In this document: positions 22,255-32,997 of the stretch, in pieces
How positions within the stretch are numbered: position 1 is the stretch's first letter
Layout: the number at the start of each line of letters is the position of its first letter
From: Eutreptiella sp. 'Long Island Sound 2002'
Lineage: Eukaryota > Euglenozoa > Euglenophyceae > Eutreptiales > Eutreptiaceae
NCBI GenBank assembly: GCA_964036045.1
Contig: OZ038381.1
Coordinates: 123,139,708-123,203,707 of the forward strand
Direction of reading: 5' to 3'
DNA length: 64,000 bases
Notes under the pieces: generated by a model
The model's database searches: none
What the model was told of the DNA's origin: nothing
Seen by the model: only the letters and a program-made list of their open reading frames with translations
Made by a program: the position numbers and the translations under genes

Positions 22255-22741
22255 TGTACCCTTCGTGAACGGGGGATAAGTGGCCGTTTGAATAAATGCG
22301 TGAATTTCACGTGAATTTACCCAAATTTTGAGGTTTTCGGGGGAAAACGCAATATTATTGGATCCTTTTGAGGGATATGAGGGGATAAAATTCTTCCCCC
22401 AGCTTAACTGAATTCATTACGCATCATCCAATGAAGGTCCCGCCCCAAAAGCATCCACCATGCCCAAACCGCGCCCAAAACGAGAGGTGCCAAAATCTGT
22501 GAATTTATGCGTGAATTTGGGTGCGTGAATTTCACATTCACGCGAATCTCACCAAATGTGTTGAACCATGTGGCTACTTCAAACCTCTAATTTGCACACA
22601 TTTGTTGGATCTCACTTTGGGCGAAGATAGCAGGACAAAAGCACACGATGGCACCAAGTTACAAGCAAAACACAGCAAAAATAGGTGAAATTCACGGTAC
22701 CGTGAATCTCAGATTCAAACAGCCGGTTCACGAAGGGTACA
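22255..22741. mobile_element. MITE with E1 ends, 487 bp
   Basis: Starts TGTACCCTTCGTGAAC and ends GTTCACGAAGGGTACA with TA on both sides (22,253-22,254 and 22,742-22,743). The right 230 bases match the E1 right end. No coding sequence. It is probably mobilised by an E1-type transposase. Confidence 0.85.
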
Positions 22742-22743
22742 TA

Positions 22744-23027
22744 CTTGGCGGGCCACCTCGCTTCTCTGCCTTTTGTGTCCCGTCTGAGGCTACGGGACTC
22801 TTTCCACATGTATGCTCCACATCTCTGCTTCCCAGCTGGATAGGAAGCTCCCTATTGCTACAGCTATTTCCAACTGCTCCAGAATGAGGGGGCCTACCAC
22901 CAAGCGGGTAGTGTAATCAAGGTCCCAATGAAGGAAGGAGCGCAGATCATTCTCATCAACAATTCCAAAGGAATCATCTGCTGCGTGGTTGAGGTGGTCC
23001 AAGTTTCTGTGTAGACGTCACAAAGCA
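22744..23027 (-). pseudogene. Coding fragment between the MITE and E5
   Basis: A frame reads DENDLRSFLHWDLDYTTRLV, then LEQLEIAVAIGSFLSSWEAE and VERVP before a stop. It lies between two insertions and, on the minus strand, follows the 28,180-28,048 start fragment once E5 is removed, so it may be the N-terminal part of the E2-like dioxygenase. The match is by position and composition only. Confidence 0.35.
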
Positions 23028-23204
23028 TGGGATGCAGCGTTCTAGGGCGTGGTGCGGAACCCCTAGTTAGAACGCAATTTCTGGAACACCCACCTACCCT
23101 CAATTTTGGGGCAAACCACCTAAAAAAATGGATTCAACACCCTCAAAAACCCCCCATCCCCTATCTTTCCCCACATAACCCTCATTGTAGGGGTGGTTTT
23201 TGGG

Positions 23205-23345
23205 GGGGGGTCAAAGAGTTAGAGCACAGTTAGAACAGAGTTAGAACGCAGTTAGAGCACCTTGCTCTAACTAGTTATCGCGCTAGTTATCGCGCGATAA
23301 CTCAGTTATCGCGTAGTTATCGCGTGTAGTTATCGCGCACACCTC
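23205..23345. repeat. E5 palindrome block 1
   Basis: GTTAGAGC/GTTAGAAC half-sites, then GTTATCGCGCGATAAC units next to the transposase 3' end. Confidence 0.85.
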
Positions 23346-23407
23346 CTCCCTCCCTCCCTAGGACAAACAACACAAAACACTTGGCACAAAGCATGTGTGG
23401 TCGTTTT

Positions 23408-25067
23408 TCATACAAAGTCATCAATGTCTGAGGCCTTGGCTGCCTCCAGTCCCAAAAGCCCTTGCTCCAGGGCGTTCATGGACATGCAATGGTGCATGTG
23501 GCGGAGGGACACACTTGGCCTCACCAAGGACCAACCCTTAAAACAATTTTTGAGCCTCCTTTTGTAAGGCCCATGCCGATACTCCGTTGGGATGGAGGAA
23601 AACTGAAAAAAGTTCCTCCATTTCTCGGCAAAAAAGGTGAAATGTGCCAAGCACCAATGGATCCACCTGGTGGGGGACCAACCTGAGTCTCCCCACGCTT
23701 TTGAAAATTTTGTGGTCAACGCACGGTGGCGTTCCACTTGGGTTAGAGTGTACAACTCCCTCACCCTCCAAAGCTCATACAAACCCTCAATGCATTTCAC
23801 CATGACATGCACAACAACCCATAACATAGGTCCCCCAGGATTCCTCACTGTGGGGACATGCTCTTTGAGGCAATCCACAAATTGCCTTTGGAAGGGGGGG
23901 GAGGTTAGGAAAACTTTGGTGCTTGTTAGATCGAAATCTTTTTCTGTGGCCCTCGAGGCCGAAGGGAGGCGTTCCCTGAGAGGGATGCCTGAGGTCTCAT
24001 CCTTGAGGGCTTGTTTGAAGGCCTGCAAAGCTGCAAGAGCTTGGGCCTTACCAGGGGTACCAGGGGGGAGGGCCTGAAGGGTGGTCTCAATGCGCTTTGC
24101 AATGCCGTTTAGGATGCGGCATGCTGCATGTTGGTAGTCCCCCGACCGCCTATCAGGGGTCACACTTCTCAAGAATGCCCCCCATCTTGAGGTGGACTCC
24201 ACCCCCCTTTGCTCAACAATCCCATTGGGGTCTTTGCACAACCAACACTTAGACCCAGCCCCCCCCATTGCTTGCATCCCCTTCCCATCCCCTGTCAAAA
24301 TGACAGTGCAAGTCAAAAATTGGTTTTGAAAGAGGACTACGTCCTCTTCCACATCCCTCACCTCTTGGTTGAGGTTGGCGGAGATGTCCAGGCTTCTCAA
24401 AAAAGCCTGTTCATCCCCGCCATCGATGCAAAACCATGAGGCCCATAGCTTCACCTTCGAAGCATATTTTGCCCCCCCCCCATACATTAACCCATACATC
24501 CGCACGGGTAGAGGATGGCTTCCACAAGAAAGTCGCATCAACTGAAATAACAACAATGGCAACGCCACTAGGGGGGGGTTTCCCGATAACTCGGGCCATA
24601 GATATTGCATTTTGCACAATTGATTGCAAAGGCACATGGGCAACTGCCCTATTGCGGCCCGTGGTAGACTTTACAATGGTTGTTTGGGGAAAGTAGGGCA
24701 TGATCCGTTGCCGAACGGTCCTTAGGTCCCGTTGTGTGCAACGGCCGGGCATTCGCAAAAGGGCCCGTTGGGAGAGATGCATGCTGCATGCCATGCCTAG
24801 CATGCTCAGGGCCTCATGCTCCTGAGCTGTTAATGCAAGATGGCCGCCAAGTGGGCCAGACAGGGCAGTGCACGCCCCACCACTTAAACAAACTTCGCCT
24901 TTGGTGTTGGTGCCACACACAACGTTTGGGTCACCCAATAGAACTCGCACCAGCCGCTGAACCGCCTTCAAACGCCGCCGCCGGGCCTTGGGGCACTGCA
25001 CATCGGTGTACCGCCGGAGGTTAGCTGTGTTGAGAGCCCGCAGGGCCTCATTGACAGCACTATCCAT
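23408..25067 (-). CDS. E5 DDE-like transposase (one frame change)
   Basis: Start chosen at ATG 25,067 (MDSAVNEALRALN). Motifs in order: RMPGRCTQRDLRTVRQRI, VVISVDATFLWKPSS (first Asp), VILTGDGKGMQAM (second Asp), SKCWLCKD, RSGDYQHAACR, SPTRWIHWCLAHF, FSSIPTEYRHGPYKRRLKN (Glu) and LVRPSVSLRHMHH. The Asp-Asp-CWxC-His-Glu layout and spacing fit an RNase-H-fold DDE enzyme. The frame changes across a run of C at 24,472-24,480, which could be a sequencing or a real indel; otherwise the copy is the fullest of its subtype. About 550 residues. Confidence 0.7.
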
Positions 25068-25129
25068 GAAGAATAAGAGGACCTGGGCACGAAATGAGGG
25101 AGGGTTTTGAAGCAAGGGCCCAAAAAACA

Positions 25130-25335
25130 CACGGGATAACCCACGCGATAACCCCCGCGATAACTAGGTTATCGCGCGATAACTAGGTTATCGCGCGATA
25201 ACCCCCGCGATAACCCCCCGCGATAACTAGTTAGAGCGCGATAACCCCCCGCGATAACTAGTTAGAGCACCCAGTTATCGAGCGATAATCCCCGCGATAA
25301 CTAGTTAGAGCAGGGGTTAGTGCGCACTAACTGGA
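25130..25335. repeat. E5 palindrome block 2
   Basis: About ten GTTATCGCGCGATAAC or half-site units between transposase start and the next gene, likely covering the transposase promoter. Confidence 0.9.
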
Positions 25336-25680
25336 GGGGTTAGAGCAAGCGTTGGGCACCCTAAAACCTTCACAAACGTTGATTTTGCACCCGAAAAACC
25401 TTGGAGATGTCAACAATGTGCAGGCACGGGGTATATGGCGCCACAATCACAAATTCAAATCAGTCTAATGGACATGTTCCGGGCTAGTTGCCCCTCCTCA
25501 GAGTACACAATGACAAACCATGGTGGGCATCCCACCAAAGCGGAAAAAATAGAAATAGTGAACAATAATCGAATCACAAATTACACTAGCTGGAGGGGTT
25601 AGAGGAAGCATTGGGCACCCTAAAACCAATGGACACCAGCTGCTGCCGCCACACAGGCGTGCAGTGCAGAACCCCCCCCC
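25336..25680. other. Gap in E5 without a gene
   Basis: AT-richer than its surroundings, includes a repeated phrase GCACCCTAAAACC (25,357 and 25,614) and GGAGGGGTTAGAG. No coding sequence or RNA recognised. Confidence 0.5.
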
Positions 25681-25683
25681 GCA

Positions 25684-26130
25684 CTATAAAAAATCACGCT
25701 CCATCGCTCGCCCTCCCATGGCAATGGAGCGTGTAGTGCCCTGGTGTTGGGGGGGGTCGCTCATCCCAAACAAACACAAAAAAGCCGCAACCGTTTCCCC
25801 CTCTGCGGCATTCGGCCACTTGGCCGTTTCCCCCCCAACCCACACATAGGAGGGGAGGGTGAGGTTGGTCTTCCTCTCCACCCCCCCCTCCTTCTCGGTG
25901 ATGGTGACCTGCCGGTACCATCCCGTCCCCCCCATCCTGCAGGCCTCATCCCCAGGCTCCCCCCACCGCCACGACGCCCCCTCCGGCAGCCTCTTCTCCC
26001 CCTCCAGCTCCAACCGGGCCGCCACCGGCTTGGCGGGCCGTGCCCCTGCTGCTTCTGCTGCTCCGCCTGCTGCCTCGGCTGCCTGGGCGTCGTCCTTGAC
26101 GAAGATATGGGGCAGCTGCAAGATGGTAGC
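25684..26130 (-). CDS. E5 second exon of the dioxygenase fusion gene
   Basis: Begins directly after the acceptor TTTTTTTCAG at 26,131 with A-T-I-L-Q-L-P-H-I-F, equivalent to the LNVTPF/VPIHYANF starts in E6 and E8. Then an Ala-rich linker, EGASWRWGEPGDEACRMGG, WYRQVTITEKEGGVERKTN and YVWVGGETAKWPNAAEGE. It is shorter than in E6 or E8 and lacks their long coiled coil, ending at a stop at 25,684. Continuous frame with no stops. Role unknown. Confidence 0.65.
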   Translation of the reverse strand, partial: ATILQLPHIFVKDDAQAAEAAGGAAEAAGARPAKPVAARLELEGEKRLPEGASWRWGEPGDEACRMGGTGWYRQVTITEKEGGVERKTNLTLPSYVWVGGETAKWPNAAEGETVAAFLCLFGMSDPPQHQGTTRSIAMGGRAMERDFL

Positions 26131-26360
26131 CTGAAAAAAACAAAAGAAACAAAAAAAAAACACGCGATAACCCGCGCGATAACCCCCGCGATAACTAGGT
26201 TATCGCGCGATAACCCCCCGCGATAACCCCGCGATAACTAGTTAGAACGCGATAACCTAGCGCGATAACTAGTTAGAGCACCTAGTTAGAACGCGATAAC
26301 CTAGCGCGATAACTAGTTAGAGCAGGGGTTAGAGCAGGGTGTTGTGGGAAGTTTTCACAC
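26131..26360 (-). repeat. E5 phase-0 intron with GTTATCGCGCGATAAC palindromes
   Basis: Donor CACCAG|GTGTGA at 26,360, acceptor TTTTTTTCAG| at 26,131, 230 bases, phase 0 on both sides. The body is almost entirely palindrome units (26,160-26,335). Confidence 0.85.
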
Positions 26361-27722
26361 CTGGTGACATGGACACATGCCTTGGCCCTCCTTCTTGGCG
26401 TCGTCCAGCACATGGCCCAGCCTCCGCAGCCACACGAAGTCCGTGACGGCCGCATACTCCCCCACCTGCCGCCACTCCACCACCTGGGCCACCCCCTCCA
26501 CCTCAGGGGCCACCCTTGCCACTCCCCCATACAACCCCCTCCTCACCACCAAAATGGTGCCCGCCGGCACCTTAATCCCAACATGCCCTTGCAAGGTGGG
26601 CCAGGGCAGTGCCTCCCCATGGCACACCTTGGCCAAGGGGCACTGATCGGGGTGGCCTGCGACCGCCCCCGCCTCCTCATTAGTGAGGGGGGCAATCACC
26701 TCCCTCCCAATCCCCCACCCCGACAACAAAAAATGCCTTGTGGTTGTTCCCACCGGGAGCAAGCACTGAGCAGATTGCTCAATGCTGACCCCATTGGGGT
26801 CCGCCACCACCTCCTCCTCCTCCCCCCCCTCCACCTCCTCCCCCTCCTGGCATGGCACACAAAGGCCATCTTTGTGGGCGGTGCACAAAATCAGCCGATT
26901 GCATCCGTAGCAATTGGCTACCACCTTCCCTATTAAAGGCCCCCAAGGGCTCGGCGGCAACCACCTCCTCCGCCTCCCCAATAAGGGGGGGTGTTGCCCC
27001 AAATGGAAAAAGAATCACCCCCTGCCCCGAAATAATGTTGGGAGTGGTGACCCCATACCACTCACGCTCCCACTCCCTTGTGGGGCAAAGGGAGTGCATG
27101 GGGAGCTTGTTTTCGGGGTCGTCAGTGCAGACCCGGCGGGTGTTGTGGGTGAGGGGTTGGGGGAACCAACCATCCGACTTCCCCTTACCCTTACCGGGTC
27201 GGATCCTTACCTTCTGGACACTGACATGAGGGGGTTGTGGGGCTTCTCCTTCCTCCCCCCAGCCCCCCACCCCCCCGCATGCTCCTCCTCCTCCTCCACT
27301 TCCTCCTCCTCCTCCTCCTGACCCACATAGAGGGTCGTCTTCGTCCCCGCACCCTTCTCGGCATGAGCGGTGACGGACTCCACCACCGCGTCCACATCCC
27401 CGGTATGAAGGTGGATCAAAAATCCAGCAACCCCTGGATTTACCTCTAGCAACTCGAAGATGTAGTTGCTGAGAACCAGGGGGTCTCGTTTGTCCGCCAT
27501 GAAGGGGGACTTATGGACAAGGAGTCCAAAGTCCACACCATGTTCAAAGCGGGTCGCCACAGGGCGCCTCACATTGGCATCACCCATCGTAAACCCCTCA
27601 GGACCGCCAAGGCGACGGACCCCAAGGAGCTTTTGATGGTGCTCGCACCAAGCGTGGGCAGCAGCAAGGGCCATTACGAAGAATATGAAAGCTTTGAGAG
27701 CTAAAGCGAAAAGGGGAAACAT
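26361..27722 (-). CDS. E5 dioxygenase-like protein with Cys-rich segment
   Basis: First part (from about 27,675) has FTMGDANVRRPVATRFEHG, DPLVLSNYIFELLEVNPGV and an acidic run of Glu before AGGWGAGG. A frame change at about 27,200-27,270 leads to NTRRVCTDDPENKLP, REWEREWYGVTTPN and GQGVILFPFG; another at about 26,850-27,000 leads to CYGCNRLILC-x7-CVPC (zinc-like), then GTILVVRRGLYGGVARV and a CPCHQ end at the donor. The N-terminal domain matches E3. A clear HxD is not visible, so this lineage may have lost the iron site or changed function. Confidence 0.5.
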
Positions 27723-27729
27723 AAAATGA

Positions 27730-27870
27730 AGCGCGATAACCTACGCGATAACTCGCGCGATAACTAGTTATCGCGCGATAACCCCCGCGATAACTAGGTT
27801 ATCGCGCGATAACCCACGCGATAACTAGTTCTCTAACCCCGTTCTAACCCCGTTCTAACTAGTTAGAGCA
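27730..27870. repeat. E5 palindrome block 4, promoter side
   Basis: GTTATCGCGCGATAAC units followed by GTTCTAACCCC and GTTAGAGC, a mirror of block 1 at the other end of the element. Confidence 0.85.
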
Positions 27871-28047
27871 CACAAAGATCAAATCGCAAAAAGTGCAAAA
27901 CGGGCAATATCGAGCAAACGAAACATGGAAGGCACATTGTTGCATCATAGTGCACCCATGTAACATGTGAAATTCCGGGTTCCAACCATATTAACAACAC
28001 CCAAAATTGGGGGGGTTCCGCACCACGCCCTAGAACGCTGCATCCCA

Positions 28048-28180
28048 CACACTCAAAGATCCCATGACCAGGCCGTGCAATCCTGAGGCGGGAGAGGGCG
28101 AGAGGGGCGGGCTTGGGCGGCGGATGAGGGTCCCCGGGGGCTTGGACGGCGGCCTTGGCTTTGGACTTCTTGCGGAGCAT
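28048..28180 (-). pseudogene. Start of an E2-like dioxygenase gene, cut by E5
   Basis: ATG at 28,180 gives MLRKKSKAKAAVQAPGD, a Lys-rich start like MPGKKKPAKKKVARK of E6, and continues in frame to ARPGHGIFE where E5 begins. ACGCAAA-type palindromes lie directly upstream. It is the N-terminus of an element of the E2 type into which E5 jumped. Confidence 0.55.
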
Positions 28181-28224
28181 GTCCCATGAAAGAGAAGCCC
28201 CTAAGAGTGAAAGTAAGAGGCCAT

Positions 28225-28400
28225 TACATGGATTTTGCGTACCCAAAAGGCCTAATTTGCGTCCGCAACGGAATTCACATGACAAGTAAATACACCCTTC
28301 TACGTGCGTAAATGACCCTTTTTGCGTCCAAGCTAAACTTACAGTAACCACGCAAATACACCCTTTTACGCGCGCAAAAAGGCAGTAAAGGACAATAATT
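28225..28400. repeat. E2-type palindrome block
   Basis: TTTTGCGT, ACGCAAAT and TTTTACGCGCGCAAAA, as at 10,085-10,375. This links the 9.2-12.4 kb and 28.0-28.4 kb remnants to one family and perhaps to one original insertion. Confidence 0.75.
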
Positions 28401-28549
28401 GCATGTAAATGGGAGTGGTGTGGTGCCGGACACGTAAAAGTGGCAAAACACCTCCGTTTTCACTCATATTCCAGCCTATTTGTTTGCAAATGTGTTCGTT
28501 ACACATGCTAAGAGAGGGCAAGGCGAGCGAATTAGGGTTGTTAAATTAC

Positions 28550-28965
28550 GGTAATTTAAGGTTTTTAAATTACGGGCCGTAAGTTACGCCGTAACTTATG
28601 CCGTAACTTACGAAAATTACGTAATTTATGGTTGCGACCAAGGTTTTACGCCAAAAGCATGTAATTTTGCCAAAAATTGTACTTTTCCCGCTTTTGTAGG
28701 GGGGCCGAGGGGACGGGGAGTTGTTGGCAACTTTTGTGGGGCCCCCATGGGCCCCCATCATCTTTGAACTCAATAATGGGGTATTCATCCCAAATAGCCC
28801 CTTTAGTCTTCATGTGTGTGAAAAGAGGCCTATGGAGAAGGGGTGGCGAAAAATTTCGGTCGGGGCGTAACTTGCGGCCCGTAATTGATGATCGCCGTAA
28901 CTTACGTAATTTACGGCCGTAACTTACGTCGTAACTTACGTTTGTAACTTACGTTACAATCCTAG
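28550..28965. repeat. TTACGGCCGTAA-type palindrome block
   Basis: Repeats of CGTAACTTACG, GTAATTTACG and GGCCGTAA in two clusters (28,550-28,630 and 28,865-28,965) around a gene-free core. A further CpG palindrome family, with no matching gene set attached. Confidence 0.75.
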
Positions 28966-29100
28966 AGCGAATACACGCAAAGCAAGTTATTGAATTTTTA
29001 CCCATTTTACCTGGTTTTTACCTGCTTGTTACCCGAGAAACACTTTGGGCCTTTACTTTGTAGTTACAAGGCGAAGTTCTTCATTTCTCTTTGGCTTCGT
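28966..29100. other. Possible element end
   Basis: TTTGTAGTTACAAGGCGAAG at about 29,060 resembles the E8 end (TGTAACTACGAAGCC). I could not find its partner, so this is only a candidate. Confidence 0.3.
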
Positions 29101-29106
29101 CAGGCG

Positions 29107-30170
29107 GCGACATTCCTCTTGAAGTTGGTGACTTAACATTCATCTTCGTCCCATTCTCCCTCGTCGTCGGTGGACAAGTCAATCGAAGACTGATCAGAGC
29201 ACCATTCCGAATCATATGCGGTTCGGTGGTAGCAGCGAGATCCGCTTCCATAATCATCACCTACCCCGTCCTCGGCAAGCCAGGTGCATGGAGACCATAA
29301 ACATTGTTCACCACCCAGCAAGTGACGGTGTTGCGTGCTAATAGCCCATCCAAGGCAGCACCAACATGGTCTTGGGTTTCCAGGGTAACATCCGGCACAC
29401 AATCTTGCGGCAACTTCCCGAATCTTTGGTAGTCCCATCCGCCGTGCCTTTTGTTGCACTTGATCATGGCCGATGGGGCTTTGCATTTTGATACTCCTTT
29501 ATCTGAGAAGACACCGTTTTTTGGCCCAGCCTCGAGGGTACGCCTTTTTTGTCTGTTAACTACATTGGGAAACGGACATTTTTCTGCTTTGGAGCTGCGC
29601 CTAGCCGCGGCTGGGTGGCTGGGAGGCTTTGGAAACCCCCCCCCCTCCCCCCCCCCCTGGCTGGCTGGCTGGCTGGCGCGCCCCCGGAAAACACCCAAAA
29701 TACGTAGTGCACCATTGTACCGCCTCTTCTCATGCATGGTATGGGTATGGGGATGGGTTTGCAAGGGTGGGGGGGTCGGCCACCTTTCAAGAACACCCTT
29801 ACCTCATACTCCATCTTGCCTTGCCTTCGGAACCTCCCATAAAGACCACATAGAATCACCGCATTGGACGTATGTTCAACTGCAAATGTTGTTGTTACCG
29901 ATGTAAACCTCAGACTACACAATTGTCCTCAATCTGAAATATATACCATCCATATTGCAATACATATCCCAAGGCACCTTTCCAAAAAACACTTACGTCT
30001 CCAACTCCTCATTCCGCGACATGTAACCCAACACAAAGTCATACACCTTTTGGGTCAGAACATAGTAAGCTTGATACTTGTCATGGGAAACAGGCATGTC
30101 CTCATGCACCACATTTGCAAAAGGAATCGTTTTGTTTTACCACACAATTTTACCACACACTCCATGGATC
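29107..30170 (-). pseudogene. Unrecognised gene remnant with apparent introns
   Basis: Exon-like pieces on the minus strand: PFANVVHEDMPVSHDKYQAY to SRNEELE followed by a perfect donor GTAAGT (about 29,997); VEHTSNAVILCGLYGRFRRQ to KMEYE before GTAAGG (about 29,805); KCNKRHGGWDYQRFGKLPQD to ARNTVTCWVVNNVYGLH; and an acidic end STDDEGEWDEDEC with a stop at about 29,131. Phases between the pieces do not all agree, so it is decayed or has unseen exons. It is next to a piggyBac-like pseudogene and may belong to the same element. Confidence 0.4.
29610..29692. repeat. C-run and (GGCT)n low-complexity tract
   Basis: Runs of C and GGCTGGCT units. A second very similar tract lies at 30,240-30,350, so the two may be related copies. 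Confidence 0.8.
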
Positions 30171-30229
30171 GTTGACATCATCTTGAGATCTTGAGAGCAA
30201 GGGTGGTGAGGCGAACATGCATGTACAAA

Positions 30230-30352
30230 GCAATGGTGGTTGGCTAGGTGGTTGGCTAGGTGGCTGGCTGGCTGGCTGGCGCGGGCCGGCCGGCCGGCCG
30301 AAAACCCCCCCCCTCCCCCCACCCCTCCCCCCCCCCCCCCCCTGGCTGGCGC
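30230..30352. repeat. (GGCT)n, (GGCC)n and C-run tract
   Basis: TGGCTGGCTGGC, GGCCGGCCGGCCGG and long C runs. Splits the piggyBac-like pseudogene from the gene remnant to its left. Confidence 0.8.
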
Positions 30353-30599
30353 AGCTCCTTTTGGCGAGGATACGATTCAGTAATCTGGGTGTAACCTCGG
30401 CTGTAGCCGCAAACACTTTTATGTAATCTCGGGCACCACATTTGGTAACCTCAACCGTACAACACAATGCAAGCATGCACAGCAGAGGCTCAACAGCTCA
30501 AAAAAGCATAATCTGCAACAACAACGTGATTGGTGTTCGATTTTCGCCACAACTAGATCAAAACTTGCACAATACAATCTTTAAGTAAAGCAAATGTCA

Positions 30600-31570
30600 C
30601 ATATGGTCCCTCCCTCCGCCTTTGCGGTATCGACTCCGCGTGCCAAAGCACGGTAACAAGCGATAATGCCTGGCAATTCATACCCGCGTTTTTTGTGTAC
30701 CACCAGCTTTTGTGGAAACCCACAATTTGACAGTAGTGGCACAAACTGAGGCGGTTTGTGGCCAACCCAGGGATTTTTGTAGACCTACAATGTGTAGTTG
30801 GCAGTGGAGACTTTGGTGGTGGCCAAGCCTCCCTCCTCAAGTACTTCCCCCGCCTCACTTACACCGCGCTCATCGCGCTTGCATAACATTAAAACGGGGG
30901 TGCGTCGGATAGCCAAACCCTTGGCAGCTTCGTGACTGCCGAAAAAACTATCGGCAACCAAAATGGTGCCTTCGGGCAGGACATCGGCCCAATAATTTAC
31001 AATCTGGCGTGCGTTCATGTTGCCTTGGACATTGGATGCACGTTGTAGTTGACCACGCGCACCAACGTATAGATGGACGTTGGTAACGTATGGCTCAACC
31101 GCATCTGCCAAAACGTAAAGTTTAACTCCGGTACCGTCGAGTGGAGCTTTCGCGGTATAAATGCCGCAAAGGCCCCGCTCGAACCCCCTTATGGGGGACT
31201 ACAGTTTCGTCGCCACTGGCGACAACCCCAAGCCTGCATAGGCTACCCCCAACCTCATTACAACGCTCAATAAGAAGCGTCACATCAAGCCGTGGTACTC
31301 GATTCAGGGCATAGTACTCGCGGCGTGTGAGGAGCTGGCTAAGCCTCGCGTTGTACGACAACGCCTTGGGTACAAAGACATCGTCAATTCGGCGTGGTTG
31401 GACCATGCCCAAGAGGACTCTGAATAGTAACAAGCGGACCACGGTTCGCTTCACTCCACTGGTAATCCCGGCCACCCTTGCCTTCTTGGTAAGGAGGTCG
31501 ATGAAGGGGGACATGACACGGACCAGATCTCCTGCAGGGGGTTGTAATCCTTCCGCGGGAATTCACTTTC
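30600..31570 (-). pseudogene. piggyBac-like transposase, truncated and frameshifted
   Basis: Three pieces align in order with the intact copy at 54,060-55,493: VLLGMVQPRRIDDVFVPKAL and ASGDETVVPHKGVRAGPLRH (first Asp), EGTILVADSFFGSHEAAKG (second Asp), then KPPQFVPLLSNCGF and RGYELPGIIACYRALARGVD (third Asp). Frame changes at about 31,115 and 30,785 and loss of everything after ARGVDTAK mark it as dead. The catalytic DDD triad of the DDE_Tnp_1_7 family is still recognisable. Confidence 0.85.
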
Positions 31571-32468
31571 GTAGTATGAGAAGAGGTCTGCCGCCATCTC
31601 AGAGTCTAAGAGCTCCCGAGCTTCGAATTGGGGTACCTATTCAAACCATCAAACATACATGTGGCCCTGGTGAGTTTGACACGGCCGTTGCGTGTCGCTA
31701 AGACCTCTGCGTGATGCCGACCTCCCGAAGCCGAGTTCGGCGGACCCAGTTCTGTTCCCTCTGTCTCTCTCGTGGTTGAGCCACAGTGGTTGACCCCCCC
31801 TGCTGAATCCATGGGAAACCAGGTGGGACCACCCTCCATGCCGAGACCAGAGACCCGAGGAGATGGCCACACCCCCGCACGCTGAATCCATTGGGAACCA
31901 AGCGGATGGGTGGCCTACCTCCACCGTCCCGATTGTCGCCAGTTGTATGTCACTCCCCCTCCTGATGCATCCGTGGGAAACCAGGTAGGGCGACCGACCC
32001 CTTCATTTTTCTGAGCTCTGGGGGCGTTGAGGCCCATACGACGTTGCGCTACGGGTGTCACCGCCATCAACACTGCGAATATGTGTATGATCTGGTCCCA
32101 TGGCATACTCAGGGATCCAGATCGTGGGTGAGTGTGTGTGAGTTGCTGGCCTACGGGCACCTTTCTCCGCACTCCCCCTGATGACACCTTATCCTGACCG
32201 GGGCATGCATGGTTTGGTGCTCCTTGCAGAGTGTGTTTACATGCCTTTTGACCCGTGCTATGTCATTGCCTTTCCCTCCAGGATGTGTGTCATCCCCTGT
32301 TATCTTTGCTCTGAATCACTGTTTTGACTTGTTTTCTCATACATCATACCCAGGCGACCCCGGAGGCTGTGAATCATTCTGAGGATCGCCATGTACATGT
32401 CTACACGGTCCTGCTGGACCATGCACTACAGAACCACACATTGTCCCCATAAGGGACTCGAATCCATA
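31571..32468. other. Gap with an 80-bp repeat, no gene
   Basis: No supported coding sequence. Three copies of CTGAATCCATGGGAAACCAG-like units lie at 31,803, 31,882 and 31,962 with 79-80-base spacing. The right end abuts the outermost element. Confidence 0.6.
31803..32030. repeat. Three diverged 80-bp tandem units
   Basis: Unit starts at 31,803, 31,882 and 31,962 share TGAATCCAT/TGGGAAACCA and a following CACC/GACC-rich part. Similarity is clear only in the first 25 bases of each unit. Confidence 0.6.
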
Positions 32469-32554
32469 TTCCTTTATCTACCGGGGGAACGGGGTCATTA
32501 ATTTTCGGGGTAACGGGTCACTTTTTTGAATGTAACTGCTAAGATCTGTTCACA

Positions 32555-32990
32555 TAGACGCGTACGTGTTGAAATCTCAACACGTACGCGTTGGTTTTTT
32601 CTTTGTTGGAAATTGGTCATTTTTCATGCAAAATTCATGTGTGGGGTATCACCTTACCCAACCCAACCCCTCTGTGCACTTCCCCTACACCACTGGGTGC
32701 CAGTACAAACATTGCCGACCGTAGGTCGCCTTCTCCCTCTGCAGAGTGTCCCAAAAACCATACTGAATTTCCCAAAACCTTGCTTTCAGATTGTCCTCTG
32801 ACGCGTGCGTGTTGGAAGTGCAACGCGTACGCGTTGGGTGCGTGGTGCGTACGTGTTGGTGTTTCGACGCGTACGCGTTGGTAACTTAACACGTACGCGT
32901 CGAAACAGCAACGCGTACGTGTTAGATTACGGACGCGTACGCGTTGATCTGCTGGTGCGTACGCAGTTCGTACGCACCGCCTACGTGTTG
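32555..32990. repeat. E6a terminal palindromes
   Basis: ACGCGTACG and CGTACGCGT units in two clusters (32,558-32,592 and 32,800-32,985). The copy in E6b is at 38,443-38,875. Confidence 0.85.
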
Positions 32991-32997
32991 TGTGCTA

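Larger units (their letters stand above)
23028..28047. mobile_element. E5: complete DNA transposon, 5.0 kb
   Basis: Ends TGGGATGCAGCGTTCTAGGG and its inverse, ending CGCTGCATCCCA, are flanked by CA on both sides (23,026-23,027 and 28,048-28,049); the inverted match extends through GCGTGGTGCGGAACCCC. Genes on the minus strand: dioxygenase, short coiled or globular exon, transposase. Palindrome GTTATCGCGCGATAAC with TTAGAGC/GTTCTAAC companions in every gap. Confidence 0.85.

Noticed and set aside
23205-23345. Telomere or centromere satellite from the GTTATCGCG repeats
   Set aside because: Short blocks tied to E5 gene gaps, not long head-to-tail arrays.
31571-32468. tRNA or rRNA fragment in the 80-bp repeat region
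   Set aside because: No stem-loop order or rRNA core motif could be found.
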